The position numbers and the translations under genes are program-made. From Opitutia bacterium (lineage in GTDB: Bacteria > Verrucomicrobiota > Verrucomicrobiia > Opitutales > Opitutaceae), in the NCBI GenBank assembly GCA_947474365.1, contig CANJIU010000100.1, forward strand, positions 1 to 36,528: DNA of 36,528 nucleotides. Reading direction: 5' to 3'. A model generated the notes under the pieces. It had not been told where the DNA came from. It worked only from the letters and a program-made list of their open reading frames with translations, and did no database searches. How positions within the stretch are numbered: position 1 is the stretch's first letter; the number at the start of each line of letters is the position of its first letter. Below, piece by piece: positions 16,825-25,130 of this stretch.

Positions 16825-16884
16825 GGCGCCACCACGGAAGGTTTGATTCGCGCGCTGAGGCCCGCACGCTTTCCCGTCCCACCC

Positions 16885-19800
16885 ATGTCGGTCGATTCCC
16901 ACCGAGCGGTCTTTCTCAGCTACGCATCGCAAGACGCCGAGGCGGCGCGGCGCATCTGCGAAACGCTGCGCGCGGGTGGCGTCGAGGTGTGGTTCGACGT
17001 CGAGGGAGGGCTCGAACACGGCGACGAATGGGACGCGAAAATTCGCCGCCAGATCAAGGAGTGCGTGCTGTTCATCCCGATCATTTCCGTGAACACGCAG
17101 GCGCGGCACGAGGGGTATTTCCGGCTCGAGTGGGAACTCGCCGCCCAGCGCGCGATGAGCATCGCGAGCGGCGTGCCGTTTATTTTGCCCGTCGTAATCG
17201 ACGACACGCGCGAGCCCGATGCACTCGTGCCGGATCGTTTCCGCGCGGTGCAGTGGACGAAACTCCGCGGCGGCGAGGTGACGCCAGAGATGAAGGCGCG
17301 TTATCTAAAATTGTGGTCACAGCGGATCGGTGCCGTGCGAGCGCAGTCATCCGCGTCCGCGATCGCGGCGGAAACCAGCGAGATGACTGCGCTCCGAGCC
17401 GGACACCGTTGGCGCAAGCCGGTGATCCTGGGAGCGGCCATTGTCGCGGCGCTTGCCATTGTGGGTTTCGGCAGTTGGCGGGCGAAGATCCGGCCGGGTT
17501 CGCCCACGGGCGACTCCGTGTCGCAACCTCCGACTCAGAAGACAGCGCCGGGTTCGTCCGAAGTGCAGGAAAAACTGCGGCAGATGTGGCAAATTTACGA
17601 AAAGAACAACGACGCTTCGCGCGAGGACTGGGCTCTCGCCGAGGAACTCGGTGCGAGCGCCGTCAAGCTGGAGAACAACAACGCCGACGCCTGGGCGGCG
17701 TATTCGGTGGTGACCGTGACCGCGTGGCTCGCCGGCTGCGATTTCACCGACGCCCATTTCAACGACGGCATGAGCCGGGCGGAACGCGCGCTAAGCCTCG
17801 ATCCGACGGGCATCAGTCCACGTTTCGCGTACGCGAACGGATTGAGAATGAAACCAGCCACGCGCCCCGAGGGAGAGCGGATACTGCGCGAACTCATCCA
17901 GCAGGTCCCCGCGGACAAGCGCATCCTGCGCACCCAGGCCGCCGCGCTCCGAATGGGAGGGAAATTCGACGAGGCGCTGACGTTGATCGACCGCGCGATT
18001 GCATTGCCCGGCGGCGATGTCGCGGCCATGTTCGGGAAATTTGCCATCCTGCGCGAGGCGCGGCGCGAGACCGAAGCACAGGCGGTGATCGATCAAATCC
18101 TGGCCCTGCGCCCAAGCCCCTACGCCTACCTGTGGAAGGCGTTCTTTCAGGTCAGCGAGCAGGGAGATCTCGATCAGGCCCGGGCGGCGCTGGAAAAGAT
18201 ACCCCCGAACTACCTGCGGAAGGACGATGGCGCCTATTTCGCGAGCCGGCTATGGCTCTGGCGGCGCGACTATGAGCGGAGCGCCGCGACCCTGAGCGAA
18301 GTGACGCAGGACTTTCTCCTCAACCGCTTCACGTTCGACCGCGTCCTCGGCGAGGAGCTGAGATTTTTTCTCACCGGGCAGGCGCATCTCCTGGCCGGCC
18401 GCAAAACCGCCGCGGAAATCGACTGGCGGTCCGGGTTGAAAAAAATCGAGCAGCGGCTCGCCGCCGAACCCAGCCAGTCACTGTGGTATTTTTGGAAGGC
18501 CCGGCTGCTGGCGAGCCTGGGCGAACGCGCCGAGGCGGAGCGCGCGCTGGAGGCATTCCGCCAGCTCGCGGTCGCCGATGCCGACACGAAATTCGCCACG
18601 GCGCTCGTGCTCGTGCCACTTGGCCGACGCGACGAAGCGCTCGACGTGGTCTCCGACGCCTTGCGAGACACGGCGGTCGGCGCGTCATCCGTGCGATTCT
18701 TACGCACGATGCTCCGCTACGATCCCACATTCGATTCGATGCGGGGCAACCCGCGTTTCGACGCGTTAGTTTCGAGCCTCTTTTCCGCGGGCGGCAACCG
18801 ACCGGCAGGCTCTCCGTCGACCGAGTCTTCCGAGAGAGAAAAATCCGTCGCCGTGCTTCCCTTCGCCAATCAGAGCGCCGACAAGGACAACGAGTATTTT
18901 TCCGACGGCATCGCGGAGGAGTTGCTCACCGTGCTCCAAAAAATCCCGGGCCTGCGCGTGGCCGCACGCGCGAGCGCATGGTCGTTCAAAGGCAAGAACC
19001 CGACGATTAAGGAAGTCGGCGAAAAGCTCGGCATGGCGCACGTCGTCGAAGGCAGCGTGCAGAAAAGCGGCAACCACGTGAAAATCACCGCCCGCCTCAG
19101 CCGCGCCGCGAAGAACGAGGAGGTATGGTCGAAGAGTTTCGGGCCGCTGGAGCTGACGGATGTGTTCGCGACGCAGAGCGAGATCGCACAGGCGATCGTG
19201 GGCGAGTTGCGCGGCCGGCTCACCGGCGAGAGCGCAAACGTCGCGGCGGCGAAGGCGGAAATTCAGGCGCAGGTGCAGGCATCGGCCAAGGGCGGCACGA
19301 AGAACGTCGAGGCGCACCAGCTTTTCCTGCAGGGGAAATTCTTCGCGATCCAGTTTTCGCGGGAGAACATTGCGCGCGCCATCGGAAATTTCCGGCGGGC
19401 CACCGACCTCGATTCCTCGTTCGCACTGGCATGGGCGGAGCTGTCCAGTGCGCTGACGTTACAGGGGGCGTGGGGGATGACCGATCGGCCGTTGCCGGAA
19501 CTGTTTGGCGAAGCGCGGCGGGCAGCGGAGCGGGCGCTCGATCTGGAACCGAATCTCGCCGAAGGCCACGGCGCGCTCTCCCTGGTGCGACTGCGGTACG
19601 ACCTGGACTGGAAGGGCGCAGCCGCAGCGGCGCTCCGGGCGCTGGACCTCGCGCCGTCGGATGCGACGATCATCAGCAACGCCGCGCAAGCGCTGCAGGC
19701 AATCGGACAAACTGACCGCGCCATCGATCTGGCCCGGCAGGCCGTGACCCTCGATCCGCTCAACACGGAGGCACGCATCTACCTCGGCTATGGATATTGG

Positions 19801-20256
19801 AGCGCCGGAAAGTTCAAGGAAGCCGAACAGGAATACCGGCGCGTGCTCGATCTCAATCCGGCCGCACACGGCGCGCAGTCATCGATCGGAAGCGCCGTGC
19901 TGTTCCAAGGTCGGATCGACGAAGCGGCCGCCCTCATCGAACGCGAACCCGACCCAGTGTTTCGCAATAATGGGCTCGCCCTGGTGCGCTGGGCGCAAAA
20001 GCGGGTGCCGGAGGCCGACGTAGCGCTGCAAGCAGCGATCGCCCGGGCCGATATCGTTTCCTATCAGGTCGCGGAGACCTACGCCTATCGGAACGATCTC
20101 GATCAGGCGTTTGCCTGGCTCGAACGGGCGCGGGAAAATCACGACTCCGGCCTCGGCATCGTCCGCACCGACCTGCTCCTGCGCCCGCTTCACTCCGACC
20201 CGCGCTGGCCCGCCTTCCTGCGAAAAATTGGACTGCACGATGAGCAATTGAAGTAG
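16885..20256 (+). CDS. TIR domain - membrane segment - TPR - TolB-like domain - TPR protein
   Basis: The ATG at 16885 gives 1123 residues and starts right at the domain; a TTG at 16843 would add 14 residues. Residues 6-135 form a TIR_2-type domain: FLSYASQD (12-17), VWFDVEG (35-41), and RLEWELAAQR with E82, W83, E84 in the region of the NADase glutamate. A single membrane segment lies at about 179-198. Residues about 225-640 are helical TPR-like repeats. Residues 653-775 (SVAVLPFANQSADKDNEYFSDGIAEELL onward) are the TolB-like/FlgO-like domain found in regulators and cyclases. TPR repeats follow (about 805-1110). I infer a cytoplasmic TIR coupled to extracytoplasmic or peptide-binding repeats; function is unknown. 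Signalling, a defence NADase or a scaffold are all possible. Confidence 0.85.
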   Translation: MSVDSHRAVFLSYASQDAEAARRICETLRAGGVEVWFDVEGGLEHGDEWDAKIRRQIKECVLFIPIISVNTQARHEGYFRLEWELAAQRAMSIASGVPFILPVVIDDTREPDALVPDRFRAVQWTKLRGGEVTPEMKARYLKLWSQRIGAVRAQSSASAIAAETSEMTALRAGHRWRKPVILGAAIVAALAIVGFGSWRAKIRPGSPTGDSVSQPPTQKTAPGSSEVQEKLRQMWQIYEKNNDASREDWALAEELGASAVKLENNNADAWAAYSVVTVTAWLAGCDFTDAHFNDGMSRAERALSLDPTGISPRFAYANGLRMKPATRPEGERILRELIQQVPADKRILRTQAAALRMGGKFDEALTLIDRAIALPGGDVAAMFGKFAILREARRETEAQAVIDQILALRPSPYAYLWKAFFQVSEQGDLDQARAALEKIPPNYLRKDDGAYFASRLWLWRRDYERSAATLSEVTQDFLLNRFTFDRVLGEELRFFLTGQAHLLAGRKTAAEIDWRSGLKKIEQRLAAEPSQSLWYFWKARLLASLGERAEAERALEAFRQLAVADADTKFATALVLVPLGRRDEALDVVSDALRDTAVGASSVRFLRTMLRYDPTFDSMRGNPRFDALVSSLFSAGGNRPAGSPSTESSEREKSVAVLPFANQSADKDNEYFSDGIAEELLTVLQKIPGLRVAARASAWSFKGKNPTIKEVGEKLGMAHVVEGSVQKSGNHVKITARLSRAAKNEEVWSKSFGPLELTDVFATQSEIAQAIVGELRGRLTGESANVAAAKAEIQAQVQASAKGGTKNVEAHQLFLQGKFFAIQFSRENIARAIGNFRRATDLDSSFALAWAELSSALTLQGAWGMTDRPLPELFGEARRAAERALDLEPNLAEGHGALSLVRLRYDLDWKGAAAAALRALDLAPSDATIISNAAQALQAIGQTDRAIDLARQAVTLDPLNTEARIYLGYGYWSAGKFKEAEQEYRRVLDLNPAAHGAQSSIGSAVLFQGRIDEAAALIEREPDPVFRNNGLALVRWAQKRVPEADVALQAAIARADIVSYQVAETYAYRNDLDQAFAWLERARENHDSGLGIVRTDLLLRPLHSDPRWPAFLRKIGLHDEQLK

Positions 20257-20269
20257 CCTATCTGAGCCA

Positions 20270-20310
20270 ACCGCCACGCTCAGCTTCGTCCCCGGCCGTC
20301 GGCGGTGCGT
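20270..20310 (+). terminator. Possible weak terminator after the TIR-TPR gene
   Basis: ACCGCC at 20270-20275 pairs with GGCGGT at 20301-20306, followed by GCGTTTTC. The loop is long (25 bases) and the T-run short, so this is tentative. The rest of the 176-bp gap before the receptor gene shows no clear promoter. Confidence 0.35.
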
Positions 20311-20432
20311 TTTCAAAGAATTATTGCGCGATCTCTCATGGCCGGCATTGCCGGACATCTGCTACCCTCGCATACCTTGGCCCCCCATCGCCGTTTTCGG
20401 CGAAACTCCGTCTGAATTCCAGCACCGACCCG

Positions 20433-23400
20433 ATGAACCCCACGCACTCCTCCCCACGCCCCCGCTTCGCGCTGCGTCACGCCGCCACCCGCGTTCTCCT
20501 GCTCGCCGCCACAGTGGCCACCGCCCGCGCCCAGGCGATCGCCGCCTCCTCCGAGGCAGCCGCCTCCAAGACGGGCGACGTCAGCGTGATGTCCGAATTC
20601 AAGGTCTTCGACAAAAAGCCCGTGCCCTTCACCGACGCGAACATGGACATTCCGCGCGGGATCAATGACGTCCAAGCCTACTACATCATCGGTCGCGACG
20701 AGATTGAAAACTCCGGCAAGACCGACCTCGACGACGTCCTCCGCGACAGCCTCACGCAAAACACGCTCTCCGAAACCAACGCCCAGGTCGACCCCAGCGC
20801 GCTGACCCTGCAGATGGGCGCCTCCAGCTCCGTCAATCTCCGCGGGCTCGGCTCCTCGCAGACGCTCATCCTCATCAACGGCCAGCGCACCGCCAATTTT
20901 GCCAACCGCGGAGCCACGTTCCAGCCCGACATCAACGGCATCCCCCTCGCCGCGATCGAGCGCGTGGAGGTACTCCCCGGCAGCGCCTCCGCCATTTACG
21001 GCGGCACCGCCGTCGGCGGCGTAGTCAACGTCATCCTCAAGCGCAACTACCGTGGCGGCCAGGTCAGCACGAGCTACCAAAACACCTTCAATAGCGACGC
21101 CCCAATTCGCACGATCAACGCCATCTACGGCTTTTCCCTCGGCAGCAAGACCCACGTCACGCTGAGCGGCAGCTACTCCGACGGAAAGCCGCTGCGCATG
21201 AAGGACCGGCCGTTCCTCGTCGATTATTTCAAGCGCGCCGTGGCCAACGCGCCGGCGTCGTTCTACACAAACACCGCGACCTTCACCAGCGGCGCCACGC
21301 CCAACATCGTCCTCAATAATGCCGCGGTCAACGGATTCGCCAACGCCCAGACCGTCACACTCACGCTCAAGTCCACCGGCCAGACCCTCGGCTCGCGTCT
21401 CACCTCTATTCCTTACGGCACGTCGGCTTCGACCCCCGCGGCCACGCTCGCCGCCGGGCTGCTCGCCAGTGCCGGCAAATACAATCTCGACTTCGCCCCG
21501 AGCGTCTGGCGCGGCTACGAGAGCACGCTCACGCAGGTCCCGCGCAAGGAGTCGCTGATGGGCCGCATCGACCATCAACTCACGCCGAAGATCAGTCTCT
21601 TCGCCGATTTCGCCTTCAACCGGAGCGAGACCCTCGACGCGAAGTGGGTGCCGCTCGGCAACGGCAATTACCAATTCGCCATCCCCGGTAATGCGCCCAC
21701 GAATCCGTTTCGCGAAAACGTCCTCGTATCCATTCCCATCTCGGTGAACGAGGCTTCGCACAACGACATCACCAATCAAGTCGCCGGCGGCGTCTTCGGT
21801 GGCCTCGTGAAGCTCCCGGGCGAGTGGCGCCTCGCCGCCGACGTGAACTACTCCGTCTCCGCGCAGAAGGTGAGCTACGGCCTGGCCAACTTCGCCAATA
21901 CCACGACGTTTGGCGGCTACCAAAGCCTCTTCTTCACCGGCGCCGTCAATCCGTTCGTCGACACCATCGCCAACCCCGTCGGCTGGGACCGCTACTACGG
22001 GGAATGGACCGGCTACAACTACGACTCGATGCTCGATTACAACCTCCGCGCCTCAGGCCCGTTGTTTCGGCTGCCCGGCGGTCGCCCCGTGCTCACCGTC
22101 GGCTCCGAAGTTTACACTGAGCGGTTGCCGCAGGCGTTTGTCGGCGGCGCGTTTCCGGCGGTCCCGCCGGCCGCGAAGAACCCCACCAACCAATACTCGT
22201 ACTTTGTCGGTCAGCGGATCTCGACCTATTCCGGACACGCCGAAATCAGCGTGCCCGTCGTCTCGGGCTTGAACGAGAAGCCCTTCATCCGCGCCCTCGA
22301 ATTTCAGGCCGCCGTCCGCATGGAGCGTTTCGATGTCTACACCAATCCCGACGGCCGCACGAATCTCTTCCCCGACGCGATTCCACCGCGCGAAACACAC
22401 AGCGCCACGGTGAGCCGGCAGGACATCGCCAAGCTCCACGCCACCAAGCCGACTCTCGGCGTCAAATACCAGCCGTTTCACGAGCTCACCTTCCGCGCCT
22501 CGTATGCCGAGGCGTTTCTCCCGCCGACGTTCGCCCAGCTCACCCAGCGCATCAACACCGGCGGCCTCGCCGCCGCCACGCCCACCGCTTCCTTCTTCGA
22601 CCCGGTGGTCGGGAGATCCTACACCTCGCTCAGTGTCGCCGGCAACAATCCCGCCCTCGGGCCCGAGACGTCCAAGAATTATAGTTACGGTGTGATCTGG
22701 GAGCCAGGCGGGGCGCTCAAGGACCTCCGGTTCAACGTCGAGTACTGGCGGATCGAGAAGCAGGACCTCATCCGCAACGTCAACGACGTCCAACAACTCG
22801 CCAACATGGGCGACCGCGCCCCCGACGGCAGCGTCCAACGCAATGCCTCGACCAAGCTCATCGAGCTCTTCACCTTCGCCAACTACAACGTCGGCGATGG
22901 CATGACCGACGGCTGGGATCTCTCCGTTGACTACCGCAAAAGCACGCCGATCGGCCTCTTCGGCTTTCGCGCGCGCACCACGATCACCGACCACCTGAAG
23001 CTCCCGCCGGCCATCGGCTTCGCCCCGGTCGACTACGTGGGCTGGGTCAACATCCCGGAGGGTGTCAACCACGCCAAGGCCAACGGTTCAATCAGCTGGT
23101 CCAGCGGCCGCCACTGGCGCGCCTCGTGGACCACGCTTTATCAGAGCGCCTACAATCAGCGCGGCGCCCGGGGCGATCCGATCTACCTCGGCAATGCCAA
23201 TACCGCGCTCGTTACCACCTACACCGCCGCACAAGGCGGCAACACCGTCCCGTCCCAAATCTACCACAACGCCAACCTGAGTTATAATTTCGGCGCGAAG
23301 AATGTCCGCTCGTATTTGCAGGGTCTCTCGCTCCAATTCACGGTCAACAACGTCTTCAACACCCTGCCGCCCTTCGACACCGGCCGCATCCCGACGCCCT

Positions 23401-23468
23401 TTTTCTACAGCCGCTTCGGCAACGTGCGGCTGCGAGATTACGTCCTGCGGGTGAAAAAGGATTTCTGA
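20433..23468 (+). CDS. TonB-dependent outer-membrane receptor
   Basis: An outer-membrane receptor of 1011 residues. A signal peptide (about 1-34, LLLAATVATARAQA) is followed by a short segment with VMSEFKVFDKK, a possible TonB-box region. The plug domain (about 80-200) shows DEIENSGKTDLDDVLRD, VNLRGLGSSQTLILINGQR, IPLAAIERVEVLPGSASAIYGG and AVGGVVNVILKR. A long beta-barrel follows, with a late GPETSKNYSYGVIWEP strand and a C-terminal aromatic (VLRVKKDF) suited to Bam insertion. It would take up large or scarce substrates using TonB energy. No SusD partner is present. The sulfatase follows 93 bp downstream, so a glycan or sulfated substrate is reasonable, but siderophore or vitamin uptake cannot be excluded by sequence. 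Confidence 0.92.
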   Translation: MNPTHSSPRPRFALRHAATRVLLLAATVATARAQAIAASSEAAASKTGDVSVMSEFKVFDKKPVPFTDANMDIPRGINDVQAYYIIGRDEIENSGKTDLDDVLRDSLTQNTLSETNAQVDPSALTLQMGASSSVNLRGLGSSQTLILINGQRTANFANRGATFQPDINGIPLAAIERVEVLPGSASAIYGGTAVGGVVNVILKRNYRGGQVSTSYQNTFNSDAPIRTINAIYGFSLGSKTHVTLSGSYSDGKPLRMKDRPFLVDYFKRAVANAPASFYTNTATFTSGATPNIVLNNAAVNGFANAQTVTLTLKSTGQTLGSRLTSIPYGTSASTPAATLAAGLLASAGKYNLDFAPSVWRGYESTLTQVPRKESLMGRIDHQLTPKISLFADFAFNRSETLDAKWVPLGNGNYQFAIPGNAPTNPFRENVLVSIPISVNEASHNDITNQVAGGVFGGLVKLPGEWRLAADVNYSVSAQKVSYGLANFANTTTFGGYQSLFFTGAVNPFVDTIANPVGWDRYYGEWTGYNYDSMLDYNLRASGPLFRLPGGRPVLTVGSEVYTERLPQAFVGGAFPAVPPAAKNPTNQYSYFVGQRISTYSGHAEISVPVVSGLNEKPFIRALEFQAAVRMERFDVYTNPDGRTNLFPDAIPPRETHSATVSRQDIAKLHATKPTLGVKYQPFHELTFRASYAEAFLPPTFAQLTQRINTGGLAAATPTASFFDPVVGRSYTSLSVAGNNPALGPETSKNYSYGVIWEPGGALKDLRFNVEYWRIEKQDLIRNVNDVQQLANMGDRAPDGSVQRNASTKLIELFTFANYNVGDGMTDGWDLSVDYRKSTPIGLFGFRARTTITDHLKLPPAIGFAPVDYVGWVNIPEGVNHAKANGSISWSSGRHWRASWTTLYQSAYNQRGARGDPIYLGNANTALVTTYTAAQGGNTVPSQIYHNANLSYNFGAKNVRSYLQGLSLQFTVNNVFNTLPPFDTGRIPTPFFYSRFGNVRLRDYVLRVKKDF

Positions 23469-23487
23469 GGCCACTCCAAATCGTCTT

Positions 23488-23548
23488 GTGGCCGCGAGCG
23501 CGAGCGAGTGGATTCCGAACCATTCCGCTCGCTGGCGCTCGCAGCCAC
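23488..23548. repeat. Imperfect inverted repeat between receptor and sulfatase genes
   Basis: The 25-base arm at 23488-23512 (GTGGCCGCGAGCGCGAGC and onward) matches the complement of 23524-23548 at 22 of 25 positions, around an 11-base spacer. It lies after the receptor stop and 14 bp before the sulfatase ATG. The left arm is nearly the same as a segment at 31007-31034, so this is a dispersed repeat as well as a hairpin. No T-tract follows directly, though GAATCCTGTTTTTATG is T-rich just before the sulfatase start. Confidence 0.75.
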
Positions 23549-23561
23549 GAATCCTGTTTTT

Positions 23562-24995
23562 ATGAATAGATTTTTACCGCTCGTCCTGCTCGTTATCGCC
23601 GGCCTCGGGAGCCTCGCCCATGCCGCCGCGCCGGTGAAACCCAACGTCGTCCTCATCCTCGCCGACGACCTCGGCTGGACCGACCTCGCCTGTTTCGGCA
23701 GCGATCTGCACGAAACGCCGGCGCTCGACCAACTCGCCCGGGACGGGATGAAGTTCACCCAAAACTATTCCGCGTGCACCGTCTGCTCGCCCACGCGTGC
23801 CGCACTCATGACCGGCAAGTATCCGGCGCGCCTGCACATCACCGACTGGATTCCGGGTGCGATGCCCGACAACCCAAAGTTGATCGTCCCCGACTGGACG
23901 AAGTATCTGCCGCTTGAGGAAGTCACGCTGGCCGAGGTGTTCAAGGCCGCCGGCTACACCACCGGCCTGATCGGCAAGTGGCATCTCGCGACCGCGGGCA
24001 GCGAAACGTATTATCCTGAGAAGCAGGGCTTCGACGTAAACATCGCCGGCACCGACAAGCCGCAGCCTCCGACCTATTATGCGCCGTGGAAAATTCCCAC
24101 GCTGCAACCCGACGGCAAGGACGGCGAGTACCTCACCGATCGTCTCGGTGACGAGGCGGTGAAATTCATCGAACGCTCGAAGGACAAGCCGTTCTTCCTC
24201 TATCTGCCGCACTTCGCCGTGCATCTGCCGCTGCAGGGCCGCGCCGATCTCACCGCCAAGTACGAAAAAAAGATCCGCGAGGGCCTCAACCACAAGAACG
24301 CCGCGTATGCGGCGATGAACGAAAGCCTCGACACCGCCGTGGGGCGCGTCCGGGCGAAGCTCGCCGAGCTCAAGCTCACCGAGCGCACGATCGTCATCTT
24401 CACCTCCGACAATGGCGGGCGCGTGCCCACGACGTCGAATCTTCCCCTGCGCGTCGGGAAAGCCTCCGCCTACGAGGGTGGCGTACGCGTGCCCCTCATC
24501 GTCTCTTGGCCAGGGGTGACGAAGCCTGGCAGCGTTTCCAATGCGCCGGTGATCACGATGGATTTGTTTCCGACGCTTGTGGAAATGACCGGCGTGCCGA
24601 TGGGTGCGGCCCGCCCGATCGACGGCGTGAGCATCGCATCGCTGCTGCGCGGCGGCACGAAGCCCACGCGCGACACGCTGTATTGGCATTACCCGCACCA
24701 CCAGCACTACCAACTCGGCGGCGCGATGCCCTACGGCGCGGTCCGCTCCGGCGATTTCAAGTTGATCGAGTTCTTCAACGACATGCACGTCGAGCTCTAC
24801 AACATCCGCGACGACATCGGGGAGAAGAACGATCTCGCCGCCGCACAGCCGAAGAAGGCCGCCGCGCTCCGCGCCCAGCTCCACGCGTGGCGCGCCGAGG
24901 TCGGCGCGCAGATGCCCACCCCCAACCCGAAGCACGATCCGGCGCGTCCCGAATTCAACCCGCCGCCCGGCAAAGCCAAGAAGGCGGCCGAATAG
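23562..24995 (+). CDS. Exported Cys-type sulfatase (arylsulfatase family S1)
   Basis: I take the ATG at 23562 (477 residues), which begins a clean signal peptide (LPLVLLVIAGLGSLAHAAA); an upstream in-frame start at 23508 would lie within the inverted repeat. Metal-binding D35-D36 (LILADDLGWTD) is followed by the formylglycine site C75-S-P-T-R79 (VCSPTRAALMTGKYPAR), then GLIGKWHLA and FTSDNGGR with the second metal pair. It hydrolyses sulfate esters in the periplasm or outside after Cys75 is converted to formylglycine; the maturase is not in this window. It lies between the TonB receptor and the PmoA-like fusion on one strand, suggesting desulfation of an imported glycan. The specific sulfated substrate is unknown. 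Confidence 0.93.
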   Translation: MNRFLPLVLLVIAGLGSLAHAAAPVKPNVVLILADDLGWTDLACFGSDLHETPALDQLARDGMKFTQNYSACTVCSPTRAALMTGKYPARLHITDWIPGAMPDNPKLIVPDWTKYLPLEEVTLAEVFKAAGYTTGLIGKWHLATAGSETYYPEKQGFDVNIAGTDKPQPPTYYAPWKIPTLQPDGKDGEYLTDRLGDEAVKFIERSKDKPFFLYLPHFAVHLPLQGRADLTAKYEKKIREGLNHKNAAYAAMNESLDTAVGRVRAKLAELKLTERTIVIFTSDNGGRVPTTSNLPLRVGKASAYEGGVRVPLIVSWPGVTKPGSVSNAPVITMDLFPTLVEMTGVPMGAARPIDGVSIASLLRGGTKPTRDTLYWHYPHHQHYQLGGAMPYGAVRSGDFKLIEFFNDMHVELYNIRDDIGEKNDLAAAQPKKAAALRAQLHAWRAEVGAQMPTPNPKHDPARPEFNPPPGKAKKAAE

Positions 24996-25130
24996 ACGCG
25001 CCGAAAACTCCCAAAGATTGCGCCACGTTTCATGGCCCCGGGTACACCAGATTGCTCGTTTCCCCCGGCCGTCGTTCCGCCCGTGCCCTACCGATCACGG
25101 AGCGCTCCAACCCTTTCCCAAATCGCCTTC

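Noticed and set aside
16843..16884. TTG start adding 14 residues to the TIR-TPR protein
   Set aside because: The TIR domain begins directly after the ATG at 16885, and the extra residues are Arg/Pro-rich with no signal.
20313..21923. 536-codon minus-strand frame opposite the TonB receptor
   Set aside because: Antisense to the plug and early barrel of a complete receptor; composition is Gly/Arg/Glu/Val-rich mirror sequence.
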